Shown piece by piece: positions 27,683 to 34,940 of a DNA stretch of 64,000 nucleotides (positions within the stretch are counted from its first letter, which is position 1; every line of letters starts with the position of its first letter). This DNA comes from Paenibacillus terrigena DSM 21567 (lineage in GTDB: Bacteria; Bacillota; Bacilli; Paenibacillales; Paenibacillaceae): the NCBI RefSeq assembly GCF_000374845.1, contig NZ_KB895415.1:124001-188000 (forward strand), in the 5' to 3' direction. Below the pieces are notes generated by a model. It ran no database searches. It saw nothing but the letters and a program-made list of their open reading frames with translations, and had not been told where the DNA came from. The translations under genes and the position numbers were made by a program.

Positions 27683-27729
27683 ATAAGTTCATTTGAACTT
27701 ATCTTAAGACTTTCGCTTCTGATTGTCAA
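27683..27729 (-). promoter_or_regulatory. DUF1836 gene promoter with operator-like dyad
   Basis: On the minus strand TTGACA (27724-27729), a 17-bp spacer and TAAGAT (27701-27706) form a good promoter. A perfect 20-bp dyad, ATAAGTTCA-TT-TGAACTTAT (27683-27702), overlaps the end of the -10 and the start site. Confidence 0.8.
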
Positions 27730-27818
27730 AGCGAGCATAAATAAGCGATTCGATGCTATTCCCTGGATGTAAACCCCCAAAATGAACGGATAACGATGAA
27801 ATGCATTCGAAATCGACT

Positions 27819-27878
27819 TTGATATTATTGAATATTACTCCTATAATTAGTTCATAGTATAAGTTCATAAGAACTCAT
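27819..27878 (+). promoter_or_regulatory. CNNM gene promoter with operator-like dyad
   Basis: TTGATA (27819-27824), a 17-bp spacer and TATAAT (27842-27847) form the promoter. A dyad ATAAGTTCA-TA-AGAACTCAT (27859-27878), the same as the 20-bp site at 27683 except for two arm positions, covers the start region. An extra AGTTCATA half-site lies at 27849-27856. Confidence 0.8.
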
Positions 27879-27919
27879 ATTAAATAAAATAAAGCCATAA
27901 GGAGACTTTAGAGAATCTA

Positions 27920-29221
27920 ATGCCTATTCTCAATCTATTTCTTGTCGCATTACTAATCATCGCAACAGCTTTCTTCGTTGCTACTGAGTTTGCAATGATT
28001 AAGTTGCGGCCCAGCCGAGTCGATCAACTGGTGTTAGAAGGCCGTAAAAATGCAATGGCTGTCAAAATTGTGACTTCCAATCTTGATGGTTACTTATCCG
28101 CCTGTCAGCTCGGTATTACCATTACCGCCCTTGGCCTCGGGTGGTTAGGAGAGCCAACGGTCGAGCAACTACTGCATCCCCTATTCGAACAACTAGGAAT
28201 TGCAGATCGTGCAGCGTCCATTATATCTTTTATTATCGCGTTTCTGTTAGTAACCTACCTGCACGTTGTGCTTGGTGAGTTGGCACCTAAAACATTTGCC
28301 ATTCGTAAAGCGGAGACGATCAGTCTACTTACCGCTCGACCGATTATTTACTTCTATAAAATCATGTACCCGCTCATCTGGTTGTTCAATGGATCTGCGA
28401 ACGCTATCGTCCGTCTATTCGGACTGGCACCCGCGAAGGAGCATGATGAAGCCCATTCCGAACAAGAGCTTCAGATTATTTTGAATGAGAGCTACGAGAG
28501 CGGCAAAATTAATACAACGGAATACGGCTACGTTAGCAAAATCTTTGCCTTTGACAATCTATTAGCCCGTGAGATTATGGTTCCTCGGACCGATATGATC
28601 TGTCTCGATGCAGATCAGTCGATGGAAGAGAATCTTAAGATTATACAACGCGAACAGTATACACGTTTTCCGGTCATCTCTGGGAGCAAAGACCATATTA
28701 TCGGGATGATTCACACGAAGCAGTTCATTGTAAATAAAGATCTCTGCGACGGTTCGAACATCAAGCCATTAATTCATAACGTACTGACGGTATCCGAAGC
28801 AATCCCGATCAAAACCTTGCTCAAACGTATGCAGCAAGAACGTACACATATCGCGGTACTCATTGACGAATACGGCGGTACTTCCGGTATGATTACGATC
28901 GAGGATATTTTAGAGGAAATTGTCGGTGAGATTCGTGACGAATTCGATGCGGATGAACAAGCGCCTGTCGAGAAGATTAATGATGACCATTATATCCTAG
29001 ATGGGATGGTCCCACTCTCCCAAGTCAATGACATCCTGAACACGCATTTCGAGAGTGAGCATGTCGATACGATTAGCGGATGGCTCTTCGAGCAGCATCC
29101 CGATTTATCCCGCGGCGGAGAATGGTGTTATGGAGACTTCCTATTTACGATCAAGAAAGCCGATAAACACCGGATTCGCAGGGTCGAAGTGAAAAAAATA
29201 GACGCGGAAGCATCTGAATAA
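27920..29221 (+). CDS. CNNM/CBS/CorC-type hemolysin-family membrane protein
   Basis: The 433-residue protein has an N-terminal CNNM (DUF21) membrane domain (about residues 1-190, with FFVATEFAMIKLRPSRVDQLV and LGELAPKTFAIRKAE), two CBS domains (about 210-335, REIMVPRTDMICL and IAVLIDEYGGTSGMITIEDILEEIVGEI) and a CorC transporter-associated domain (about 350-430). Bacterial members such as MpfA export or handle Mg2+ or Co2+; the old hemolysin name is misleading. It has its own promoter with an operator-like dyad. Its terminator stem is now split by an IS (see findings). The RBS AAGGAG is 17 bases before the ATG, longer than usual. Confidence 0.88.
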   Translation: MPILNLFLVALLIIATAFFVATEFAMIKLRPSRVDQLVLEGRKNAMAVKIVTSNLDGYLSACQLGITITALGLGWLGEPTVEQLLHPLFEQLGIADRAASIISFIIAFLLVTYLHVVLGELAPKTFAIRKAETISLLTARPIIYFYKIMYPLIWLFNGSANAIVRLFGLAPAKEHDEAHSEQELQIILNESYESGKINTTEYGYVSKIFAFDNLLAREIMVPRTDMICLDADQSMEENLKIIQREQYTRFPVISGSKDHIIGMIHTKQFIVNKDLCDGSNIKPLIHNVLTVSEAIPIKTLLKRMQQERTHIAVLIDEYGGTSGMITIEDILEEIVGEIRDEFDADEQAPVEKINDDHYILDGMVPLSQVNDILNTHFESEHVDTISGWLFEQHPDLSRGGEWCYGDFLFTIKKADKHRIRRVEVKKIDAEASE

Positions 29222-29256
29222 AGTATCATACGAAAAGCCCTCTTACCTTCGAGATG

Positions 29257-29327
29257 AAGTGCACCCCTTAGAATAGACATTGGAAAAACCCCTAGGTTAA
29301 TCCGATGAAATTCTAAGGGGTGCACTT
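29257..29327. repeat. 18-bp perfect inverted repeat at the IS left end
   Basis: AAGTGCACCCCTTAGAAT (29257-29274) and its exact complement at 29310-29327 enclose 35 bases. The right arm contains AAGGGG, the RBS of the transposase orfA starting at 29331. Confidence 0.85.
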
Positions 29328-29330
29328 TTT

Positions 29331-29603
29331 ATGGCGATTAAAGGACAAACATTTAAATACTATCCAAAATCATTGAAGGTAGAAGCAATTAGATTGCATA
29401 TGGAAGAAAGCTGGAGCTTCAGAAAGATCACAGAGCACTTGGAGATCCATGACAAGGACCGTGTAAAGAAGTGGATGAGGAAGTATCGGCGTGAAGGACA
29501 AGCTTCCTTCGGGGATCTAGAGCCATCTATGATGAGCGCAACAAGACTGTGGGATACCGCAGGATCCAGGATGAATTATACCGCCAATATAACCTTATCG
29601 TGA
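29331..29603 (+). pseudogene. IS3-family transposase OrfA, truncated
   Basis: The first 60 residues are the orfA helix-turn-helix (KYYPKSLKVEAIRLHMEESWSFRKITEHLEIHDKDRVKKWMRKYRREG), which binds IS ends. After GQASFGD the sequence leaves the family and runs in the wrong frame into orfB coding DNA (ends at 29603). The leucine-zipper segment that normally follows is absent. The RBS AAGGGG lies in the inverted repeat. A -1 frameshift into orfB is usual in the family, but no slippery site remains because it would lie in the deleted part. Confidence 0.85.
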
Positions 29604-30235
29604 ATCATAAGAAGGTATTGCGCTTGATGCAGGAGCTAGGTATTAAGGCAATCATTCGTCGTAAATATGTCCATCGTACAAGTTACGAAGCTGCTGTTTC
29701 CGAAGGTAGGATTGCAGAGAATATATTGCAAAGAAATTTCAAAGCAGATAAACCGAATCAAAAGTGGGTTACGGATATTACGCAGTACCGTGTATTTGAT
29801 GAAAAGATTTATTTATCCGCCATCAAGGATTTGTGGAATAACGAAATCGTTAGCTATCACATTAGTCGTCACAACGACAATCCATTGGTTCTGGAGACGT
29901 TTAGAAAGGTATTTGAAAAGCATAAAGACGTGACTGGATTGGTCGTTCACAGCGATCAAGGAAGCCAGTACACGTCTCATGCTTACCACGACATGCTGCC
30001 ACAGGTTGGCGCCCAAATCAGCATGTCACGCCGAGGCAATTGTTACGACAATGCCTCCATGGAAAACTTCTTCTCTCATTTGAAAGTCGAAGCACTCTAT
30101 CCTTATGATATACGATCCATCGCTGAGGCACAAAGACGGATTGAAGAATTCATACGTTTTTACAACGAAGATCGCGCACAACGAAAACTAAACAAGCTGA
30201 CTCCGGTAGAATACCGGCGCCAGCTTGTTGCCTAG
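29549..30235 (+). pseudogene. IS3-family transposase OrfB (DDE integrase), N-terminus missing
   Basis: The 228 residues from a GTG cover the integrase core: WVTDITQYR (first Asp), VVHSDQGSQYTS (second Asp) and NCYDNASMENFFSHLKVE (Glu), so the DDE triad is intact. Reading the frame further upstream gives AIYDERNKTVGYRRIQDEL, as in intact relatives, but there is no start or helical N-terminal domain before it, so about 300 bp appear deleted at 29505-29525. The stop lies in the right inverted repeat. It is unlikely to be an active transposase on its own. Confidence 0.85.
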
Positions 30236-30298
30236 GGCTTTTTCTAATGTCCACCAAAAGGGGTCTTGACCAAGATTAAGGTGAGGGGGCTTTCTCTG

Positions 30299-31318
30299 TT
30301 ACGGTGATTTTGGATTAACGGATTGAAGGAATGTGGTGATATCTTCCAAGTAGCCATCTACCATGAGCTGCCGCGGAAAAAATACAGCAGTTAGATTCGT
30401 TAATACGGTGGACGAGGCAATGCTTTCTTTGATCATGGAATGGCCTGTATTCGGGTAATATCGGATGGATAACCATTTTGGATCAATAACCTGCATATAG
30501 ACCTCCCTTGTATTATTCACATCGACATTTTGATCCTGACCTCCGAGGATTAGCAATAATGGTCTCTGATTATACTTCAAGTCATTCGTCGCATCCGATT
30601 GATAATTTTTTTGAACAAATCCCCAGCGATCCCTGCTTAAAGGGTCTTCCGTATCAACCACCGCCAGATAATCCTCATAAGGCGCATGTCTATCGAGCAG
30701 CGCCAGTATTTTATCACTTTGCTGCTCTCTGGCAGCAATTTCATGATCTGAGTAGCCTTCAGCTTTCATGACTGCGCTTGTATTGTATCTTCCCTGTGAT
30801 ATCCAATTAATCGCGGGCGCAACAAGAATACTGAAGGCAATCCCTCGGTCGTCCCGTAAGACTTTGGGGATCACCCACCCTGCCTGACTCGCCCCCCATA
30901 ACCCAATCTTACTCGCATCAATTTCAGGGAATTGACGGGCCCACGCAATCGCCTCGATCACTTCTTGTTTGCGATCTTCCATACTCTGATGCAACCAATT
31001 TCCGCTCGATCCATTAATCCCAGGTTTGTTCCAAGACAACGAAGCGTATCCTGACATTGCAAGCTTTTCCCATAATGGTCTGTAACCACCATCATAAGAA
31101 TCATTCTGAGGACCATCCCCATGAACAAATACAACAAGCCCTAATTTCCCTTCGAAGTCTTTGGGTGTCACGAGAGTTCCTGTTAGTACACCTGCTGAGG
31201 TATTGATCGTGACTTTTTTTTCAATCATTTGATAGTTATTCTGATAGATGCATACGCCAATGGCCAAGAAGCAACATCCAACAATAGCTAGTAAAATATA
31301 TACAACACGTTTAAGCAT
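30299..31318 (-). CDS. Alpha/beta hydrolase, membrane-anchored or secreted
   Basis: The protein (339 residues) starts with a hydrophobic signal/anchor segment (VVYILLAIVGCCFLAIGVCIY) and folds as an alpha/beta hydrolase: VFVHGDGPQ (oxyanion region), GLWGASQAGW (nucleophile Ser near residue 149), a catalytic Asp in LGGQDQNV and His in NTGHSM. Family relatives are serine esterases or acyl-peptide hydrolases. The substrate is unknown. The start chosen (ATG 31318) has GAGGTG seven bases upstream and overlaps the acetyltransferase stop by 8 bp, so the two are one coupled operon under the MerR-type promoter. Confidence 0.82.
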   Translation of the reverse strand: MLKRVVYILLAIVGCCFLAIGVCIYQNNYQMIEKKVTINTSAGVLTGTLVTPKDFEGKLGLVVFVHGDGPQNDSYDGGYRPLWEKLAMSGYASLSWNKPGINGSSGNWLHQSMEDRKQEVIEAIAWARQFPEIDASKIGLWGASQAGWVIPKVLRDDRGIAFSILVAPAINWISQGRYNTSAVMKAEGYSDHEIAAREQQSDKILALLDRHAPYEDYLAVVDTEDPLSRDRWGFVQKNYQSDATNDLKYNQRPLLLILGGQDQNVDVNNTREVYMQVIDPKWLSIRYYPNTGHSMIKESIASSTVLTNLTAVFFPRQLMVDGYLEDITTFLQSVNPKSP

Positions 31319-31961
31319 CCTTCCACACCTCATCGTCTGGCAATTGTTGAAGTTCATACATAAAATTGGTTTGAGCGATACCTGGTTGAATCTCAACATG
31401 TTGCTTCTCTACACAATGAAAGCCTTGTCGGTCATAGAAGGGATAATTGCATTTTGTATTCGTGAACAAATAAAAATTCGAAGCTCGATTCTTTTTCATA
31501 TACGAAATGAACGAATGCAACAGCTGCTTGCCAACTCCTTTACCCTGTACATCCGGATGTGTCACGAGCAAGACAAGCTCCCCGTCATAATTGGTCGATC
31601 GTACATTTTTTAACATGCGCTGCTGAAGTCTGTCTGCCGCCAAGATGGATCGAATGAAAGCTCGGCCTTCAGTTGATAATAATAACTTTAGAGTTGCAGG
31701 TATTAACATTTTTCCATATTTCAAATTTGAGTAGAGCTGATATTTACTCTTATGACGACCGATAATAACTCCGACAGGCTCTCCGTTTCGTACCGCTACT
31801 GTTGAGAAACTACCAGAAGCCATCGCTAGGTACAGAAAAACTTCCTCTATATGCTGCAGAATCTTGTAATCAGAGCAGCCCCTCTCAAACTCCCATACCG
31901 TACTGCACAATCCCATTAAAGATGGTACGTCTTGCTCGCGCATGGATCGATATTCAATCAC
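31311..31961 (-). CDS. GNAT-family N-acetyltransferase
   Basis: About 216 residues. The acetyl-CoA-binding motif A VTHPDVQGKGVGKQLLHSFISYMKK is clear (about residue 135), and PFYDRQGFHCVEKQHVE is the motif B end of the GNAT fold. The acceptor is unknown. The open frame starts with ATG at 31991, but the predicted transcript begins near 32002, leaving only 11 bases of leader; the GTG at 31961 follows a GAGGGAGAAAG tract and VIEYRSMREQD is a typical GNAT N-terminus. It is the first gene of the MerR-type regulated pair with the hydrolase. Confidence 0.8.
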   Translation of the reverse strand: MIEYRSMREQDVPSLMGLCSTVWEFERGCSDYKILQHIEEVFLYLAMASGSFSTVAVRNGEPVGVIIGRHKSKYQLYSNLKYGKMLIPATLKLLLSTEGRAFIRSILAADRLQQRMLKNVRSTNYDGELVLLVTHPDVQGKGVGKQLLHSFISYMKKNRASNFYLFTNTKCNYPFYDRQGFHCVEKQHVEIQPGIAQTNFMYELQQLPDDEVWKDA

Positions 31962-31984
31962 CTTTCTCCCTCTCCCTACCTTAT

Positions 31985-32039
31985 TTGACATGACTTCTAC
32001 CTGACCCTACAATAAGGTATACAGTAACTGTATAGTCAA
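31985..32039. promoter_or_regulatory. Face-to-face MerR-type divergent promoters
   Basis: Leftward promoter: TTGACT (complement of 32034-32039), 19-bp spacer, TATTGT (complement of 32009-32014). The spacer holds a perfect dyad TATACAG-TTA-CTGTATA on that strand (32018-32034). Rightward promoter for the regulator: TTGACA (31985-31990), 17 bp, TACAAT (32008-32013). The two -10 elements overlap. Confidence 0.88.
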
Positions 32040-32050
32040 GAGAGGGATTT

Positions 32051-32917
32051 ATGGACCAACTTCCAAAAAATTATTTCACAACCGGTGAGTTTGCCAAACT
32101 TCATCACATCAACAAACGGACACTGATGTATTACGATGACATTGGATTGTTCAAGCCTCAGTTCAAGGACAATCATGAGTACCGCTATTATGCTTACGAG
32201 CAAAGCGAACTGTTGCTTGTCATTCTTGCCCTGCGTGAACTTGATATATCCGTCAAAGATATTAAAGCCTATATGGAAAACCGGTCTCCTGATGAATTGA
32301 TCTCCCTGTTAGTAGAGCAGAAATCCAAAGTAAATGATCAGATACGAGTTCTCGAGAGAATAGATCAGTTATTAACCAGAAAAATCTCGTCCCTCGTTGA
32401 AAATAAAGATTCTTATATTGATTCCATTGAAATCATTCCACGGGCAGAAGAATATTTGGCTTTGAGTGAATCCATCTATTTAAAAGAGGAAAAAGACGTC
32501 CAGCGCATCCTTTATACATATATGGAAAATTGCAGAGCTTACGATCTCTACGATGGGATATCGATCAGCAGTATGTCTCGATTCGATGATATTATTCAAG
32601 GTAAAATATTAAATTATGAATATGTCTACACCCAACTAGATCAGGAATCCGATTATCCGCATATCTTCATCAAACCTGAAGGTCATTATTTGACGGCCTA
32701 CAACAAAGGCAGTTGGGACGCGTTAGTCCGAACCTATTCAAAAATCATCACCTATGCGGAGCAAAATAATCTCTCATTAATCGGATATTCTTATGAACAA
32801 AGCATTATCGATGAGTCAACAACATCGGATGAAAATGACTATATCACCAAAATTTCCATACAGATATCGACTGAATCTATGACCAACACACAAAAAAGAC
32901 GTTCAAATCAAAAATGA
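32051..32917 (+). CDS. MerR-family transcriptional regulator with GyrI-like effector domain
   Basis: The 288-residue regulator has an N-terminal MerR winged helix (YFTTGEFAKLHHINKRTLMYYDDIGLFKPQF, about 8-75), a dimerisation coiled coil (about 80-122) and a C-terminal effector domain (about 125-285) of the BmrR/GyrI class that senses small, often hydrophobic or cationic molecules. MerR proteins unwind a 19-bp-spaced promoter. Such a promoter lies in the 90-bp gap in front of the divergent acetyltransferase operon. AGAGAGGG precedes the ATG. The stop codon is part of a strong terminator stem. Confidence 0.9.
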   Translation: MDQLPKNYFTTGEFAKLHHINKRTLMYYDDIGLFKPQFKDNHEYRYYAYEQSELLLVILALRELDISVKDIKAYMENRSPDELISLLVEQKSKVNDQIRVLERIDQLLTRKISSLVENKDSYIDSIEIIPRAEEYLALSESIYLKEEKDVQRILYTYMENCRAYDLYDGISISSMSRFDDIIQGKILNYEYVYTQLDQESDYPHIFIKPEGHYLTAYNKGSWDALVRTYSKIITYAEQNNLSLIGYSYEQSIIDESTTSDENDYITKISIQISTESMTNTQKRRSNQK

Positions 32918-32932
32918 TTTGAACGTCTTTTT
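32893..32932. terminator. Bidirectional terminator after the MerR gene
   Basis: Perfect 18-bp arms (32893-32910 and 32915-32932) with a 4-base loop, flanked by A and T runs on both sides, serve the convergent MerR gene and the ABC operon. Confidence 0.95.
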
Positions 32933-32963
32933 CTGTTGTAGTACGAGAGATCCCTGACAGAGA

Positions 32964-33812
32964 TTACTTGACCGCACCTGCTACCATACCACTCGTAATT
33001 TGTCGCTGGAATATGAAATAAACAACTAAAACTGGAATGATCGATAAGAGCAAGCCTGCGAACAACGGGCCCCATTCGGTCCGGTACTGCATCTCTGCCT
33101 GCATTACAGCAATGCCGATCGGCAGCGTGTACTTCGATGGATCGTTCACGAGGACCGTACCCATCACGTATTCATTCCAGATGTTCAGCACGTTCATAAT
33201 TCCTACAGAGATTAAGCCTGGTCTCGCTAATGGCAACATGATTCGGAAGAATACCCCATAGTCTGATGATCCGTCAATTGAAGCGGATTCATCTAACTCT
33301 TTAGGCAGCGTCTTGAAGAAACCTACGAGTACGAATACCCCGAAAGATACGTTCATCGCCGTGTAGACCAGAATCAGTCCGAATAACGTATTGCTTAGAT
33401 GAAGATCGGTTAAGAGGAAAAATAAAGGGATTAACCCTAGAATCAACGGAATCATCATCGACGCGAGATACAGATTATAAAGCGCCTGACTCCCCTTAAA
33501 TCGGAAACGTGCAATGACATAAGCCGTGGTCGACGATAACAGCAAAGCTAGAACCGTACTCACAATCGTAACAAAAAGCGAGTTCATGAAGTATGTTCCA
33601 ACATTGTAATTGGTCCATACATTCGCGAAGTTCTCCCATAGCAAGGGCCATTCCGGCAGGCTCCAAGGCATCTTGAGCAGGAACTGCTGATTATCTTTGA
33701 GCGAGCCAAATACAGACCATACCAAAGGATACAATACGCAGAGCGCCCATAGAATCATGATCACATAGATGATTGCGCTAAGGATTGAAGAACCGAGCGT
33801 TTTTTTGTGCAT
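32964..33812 (-). CDS. Sugar ABC transporter permease (MalG/LacG type)
   Basis: Six membrane segments and the cytoplasmic EAA loop (LDESASIDGSSDYGVFFRIMLPLARPG, about residues 175-200) identify a carbohydrate-uptake 1 permease of 282 residues. It forms a heterodimer with the permease encoded upstream. The frame opens 13 codons earlier, but the ATG at 33812 has AGGAGG six bases upstream. No ATPase gene is present in the operon; Firmicutes often share one multi-sugar ATPase (MsmX). Two hairpins lie in the gap to the upstream gene. Confidence 0.9.
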   Translation of the reverse strand: MHKKTLGSSILSAIIYVIMILWALCVLYPLVWSVFGSLKDNQQFLLKMPWSLPEWPLLWENFANVWTNYNVGTYFMNSLFVTIVSTVLALLLSSTTAYVIARFRFKGSQALYNLYLASMMIPLILGLIPLFFLLTDLHLSNTLFGLILVYTAMNVSFGVFVLVGFFKTLPKELDESASIDGSSDYGVFFRIMLPLARPGLISVGIMNVLNIWNEYVMGTVLVNDPSKYTLPIGIAVMQAEMQYRTEWGPLFAGLLLSIIPVLVVYFIFQRQITSGMVAGAVK

Positions 33813-33826
33813 AGGCGTCCTCCTAA

Positions 33827-33890
33827 GAGTTTTCGCGGAGCGAAAACTCACATTGTAAGCATAGGCTGATTTTTCCCAGAGGGGAAATCA
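33827..33890 (-). other. Intercistronic hairpins between the two permease genes
   Basis: A perfect 10-bp stem (33827-33836 with 33840-33849, loop GGA) sits three bases above the RBS of the downstream permease, and a second imperfect stem occupies 33867-33890. They may stabilise or process the mRNA. Confidence 0.6.
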
Positions 33891-33915
33891 CTTCGTAAGC
33901 ATTAACTCCAATCAT

Positions 33916-34866
33916 TTAACTCATCTCATGCGTGTCGCGGCGCATAATGCGCTGCAGAGCCAGTGTCGTAATCAGCGAAAGTATCAGGATTAGTGCGCCA
34001 ATTGCCGATGCATAGCCCATATGGAACTGTCTGAAGCCCATCTGATACAAATAGGAACCCATAACTTGAGTCGCATTATCCGGACCGCCTTCTGTCATAA
34101 TCCAGACAATAACGAAAGAACCGTTCAATGTCGTCATGACCACCCACAGAATGGACACTTTGATCTGTTCCCACGTTAGCGGCATCGTAATCCGCGTGAA
34201 TTGTTGCCATTGGGAAGCACCATCCAAGTTCGCCGCCTCGTATAACTCAGCGGGAATGTTCAGAATGGATGCGACCAGCAGAACCATAACAAATCCTACC
34301 CCTGCCCAGATCGCTGGCGGCAGCAAGGACCACATCGCATACGCTTCATCCCCGAGATAAGAAATCTCAACCTTATTCTCTGTAAATAAAGACAGGAATG
34401 AGTTCAGAAATCCGATACTCGGGTTATAAATATAATTCCACAGAACACCGATGACGACGACCGATAAGATATTCGGAATAAAGAATACTTGACGGAAAAA
34501 TCCCGCACCCTTCAAGCGCAATCTTGTTACCGCTACCGCAAAAAAGGTCCCTAAGCCAACGATTCCAATCACCTTCCAGAAGACGAGAAAGTAATCGTTA
34601 TAGATTGCATGTCCTATGATCGGGTCATTCAGCATTTCCTTATAATTATCAAATCCAATGAAATCTTTGGTCTCCGAACCACCAGACCAGTCAAAGAAAC
34701 TGACATATAAGCCTTGAATAATCGGATAGATCATAAATAAACAGAAGAACAATAGTGTAGGTACTGTGAATACGAAGATAAACAGCTTACGCTTTGTTTT
34801 CCAATTCATCCCCTTACCTGCTGCGGGCTTTCCCACGGCTTGGCCAATCGATGGAGCTTGATTCAC
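33916..34866 (-). CDS. Sugar ABC transporter permease (MalF/LacF type)
   Basis: The 316-residue membrane protein has a Lys-rich cytosolic N-terminus, six membrane segments and the EAA loop (ELYEAANLDGASQWQQFTRITMPLTW, about 200-225). It pairs with the second permease to form the channel of an oligosaccharide or sugar importer. I prefer the GTG at 34866, eight bases after GGGG, over the GTG three codons upstream. A stable hairpin lies between the binding-protein gene and this gene. Confidence 0.9.
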   Translation of the reverse strand: MNQAPSIGQAVGKPAAGKGMNWKTKRKLFIFVFTVPTLLFFCLFMIYPIIQGLYVSFFDWSGGSETKDFIGFDNYKEMLNDPIIGHAIYNDYFLVFWKVIGIVGLGTFFAVAVTRLRLKGAGFFRQVFFIPNILSVVVIGVLWNYIYNPSIGFLNSFLSLFTENKVEISYLGDEAYAMWSLLPPAIWAGVGFVMVLLVASILNIPAELYEAANLDGASQWQQFTRITMPLTWEQIKVSILWVVMTTLNGSFVIVWIMTEGGPDNATQVMGSYLYQMGFRQFHMGYASAIGALILILSLITTLALQRIMRRDTHEMS

Positions 34867-34900
34867 GGTTATCACCCCATAGGTCTACTCTTAGTTAATA

Positions 34901-34933
34901 AACGTCATGAGGGGACTGCCCTCATGACGTTTG
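34901..34933 (-). other. Intercistronic hairpin after the binding-protein gene
   Basis: A perfect 14-bp stem (34901-34914 with 34920-34933, five-base loop) without a T run lies between the binding-protein stop and the first permease. By analogy with malE-malF, it could protect the upstream mRNA and lower permease expression. Confidence 0.7.
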
Positions 34934-34940
34934 ATGGATA

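Larger units (their letters stand above)
29260..30271 (+). mobile_element. IS3-family insertion sequence relic (IS150-like), internally deleted
   Basis: Left end ACCCCTTAGAATAGACATTG and the reverse complement of the right end ACCCCTTTTGGTGGACATTA, each followed by GAAAAAxCCCTAGG, are imperfect terminal inverted repeats of about 35 bp. The element is roughly 1.0 kb against about 1.4 kb for intact members. It carries a truncated orfA and an orfB lacking its N-terminal part. The outermost bases are not symmetrical, so end coordinates are approximate; an AAG flanks both sides and could be a 3-bp target duplication. Confidence 0.85.
29233..30293. terminator. CNNM-gene terminator split by an insertion sequence
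   Basis: Left arm 29233-29249 (AAAAGCCCTCTTACCTT) and right arm 30278-30293 (AAGGTGAGGGGGCTTT) are complementary apart from two G-T type mismatches, but about 1,030 bp of IS sequence separates them. The T-rich tail lies after the right arm. Before insertion this would be a bidirectional terminator between two convergent genes. Confidence 0.8.

Noticed and set aside
29249-30278. Exact 3-bp target duplication AAG for the IS
   Set aside because: The two ends are not symmetrical, so the outermost base is uncertain and a 3-bp match is not decisive.
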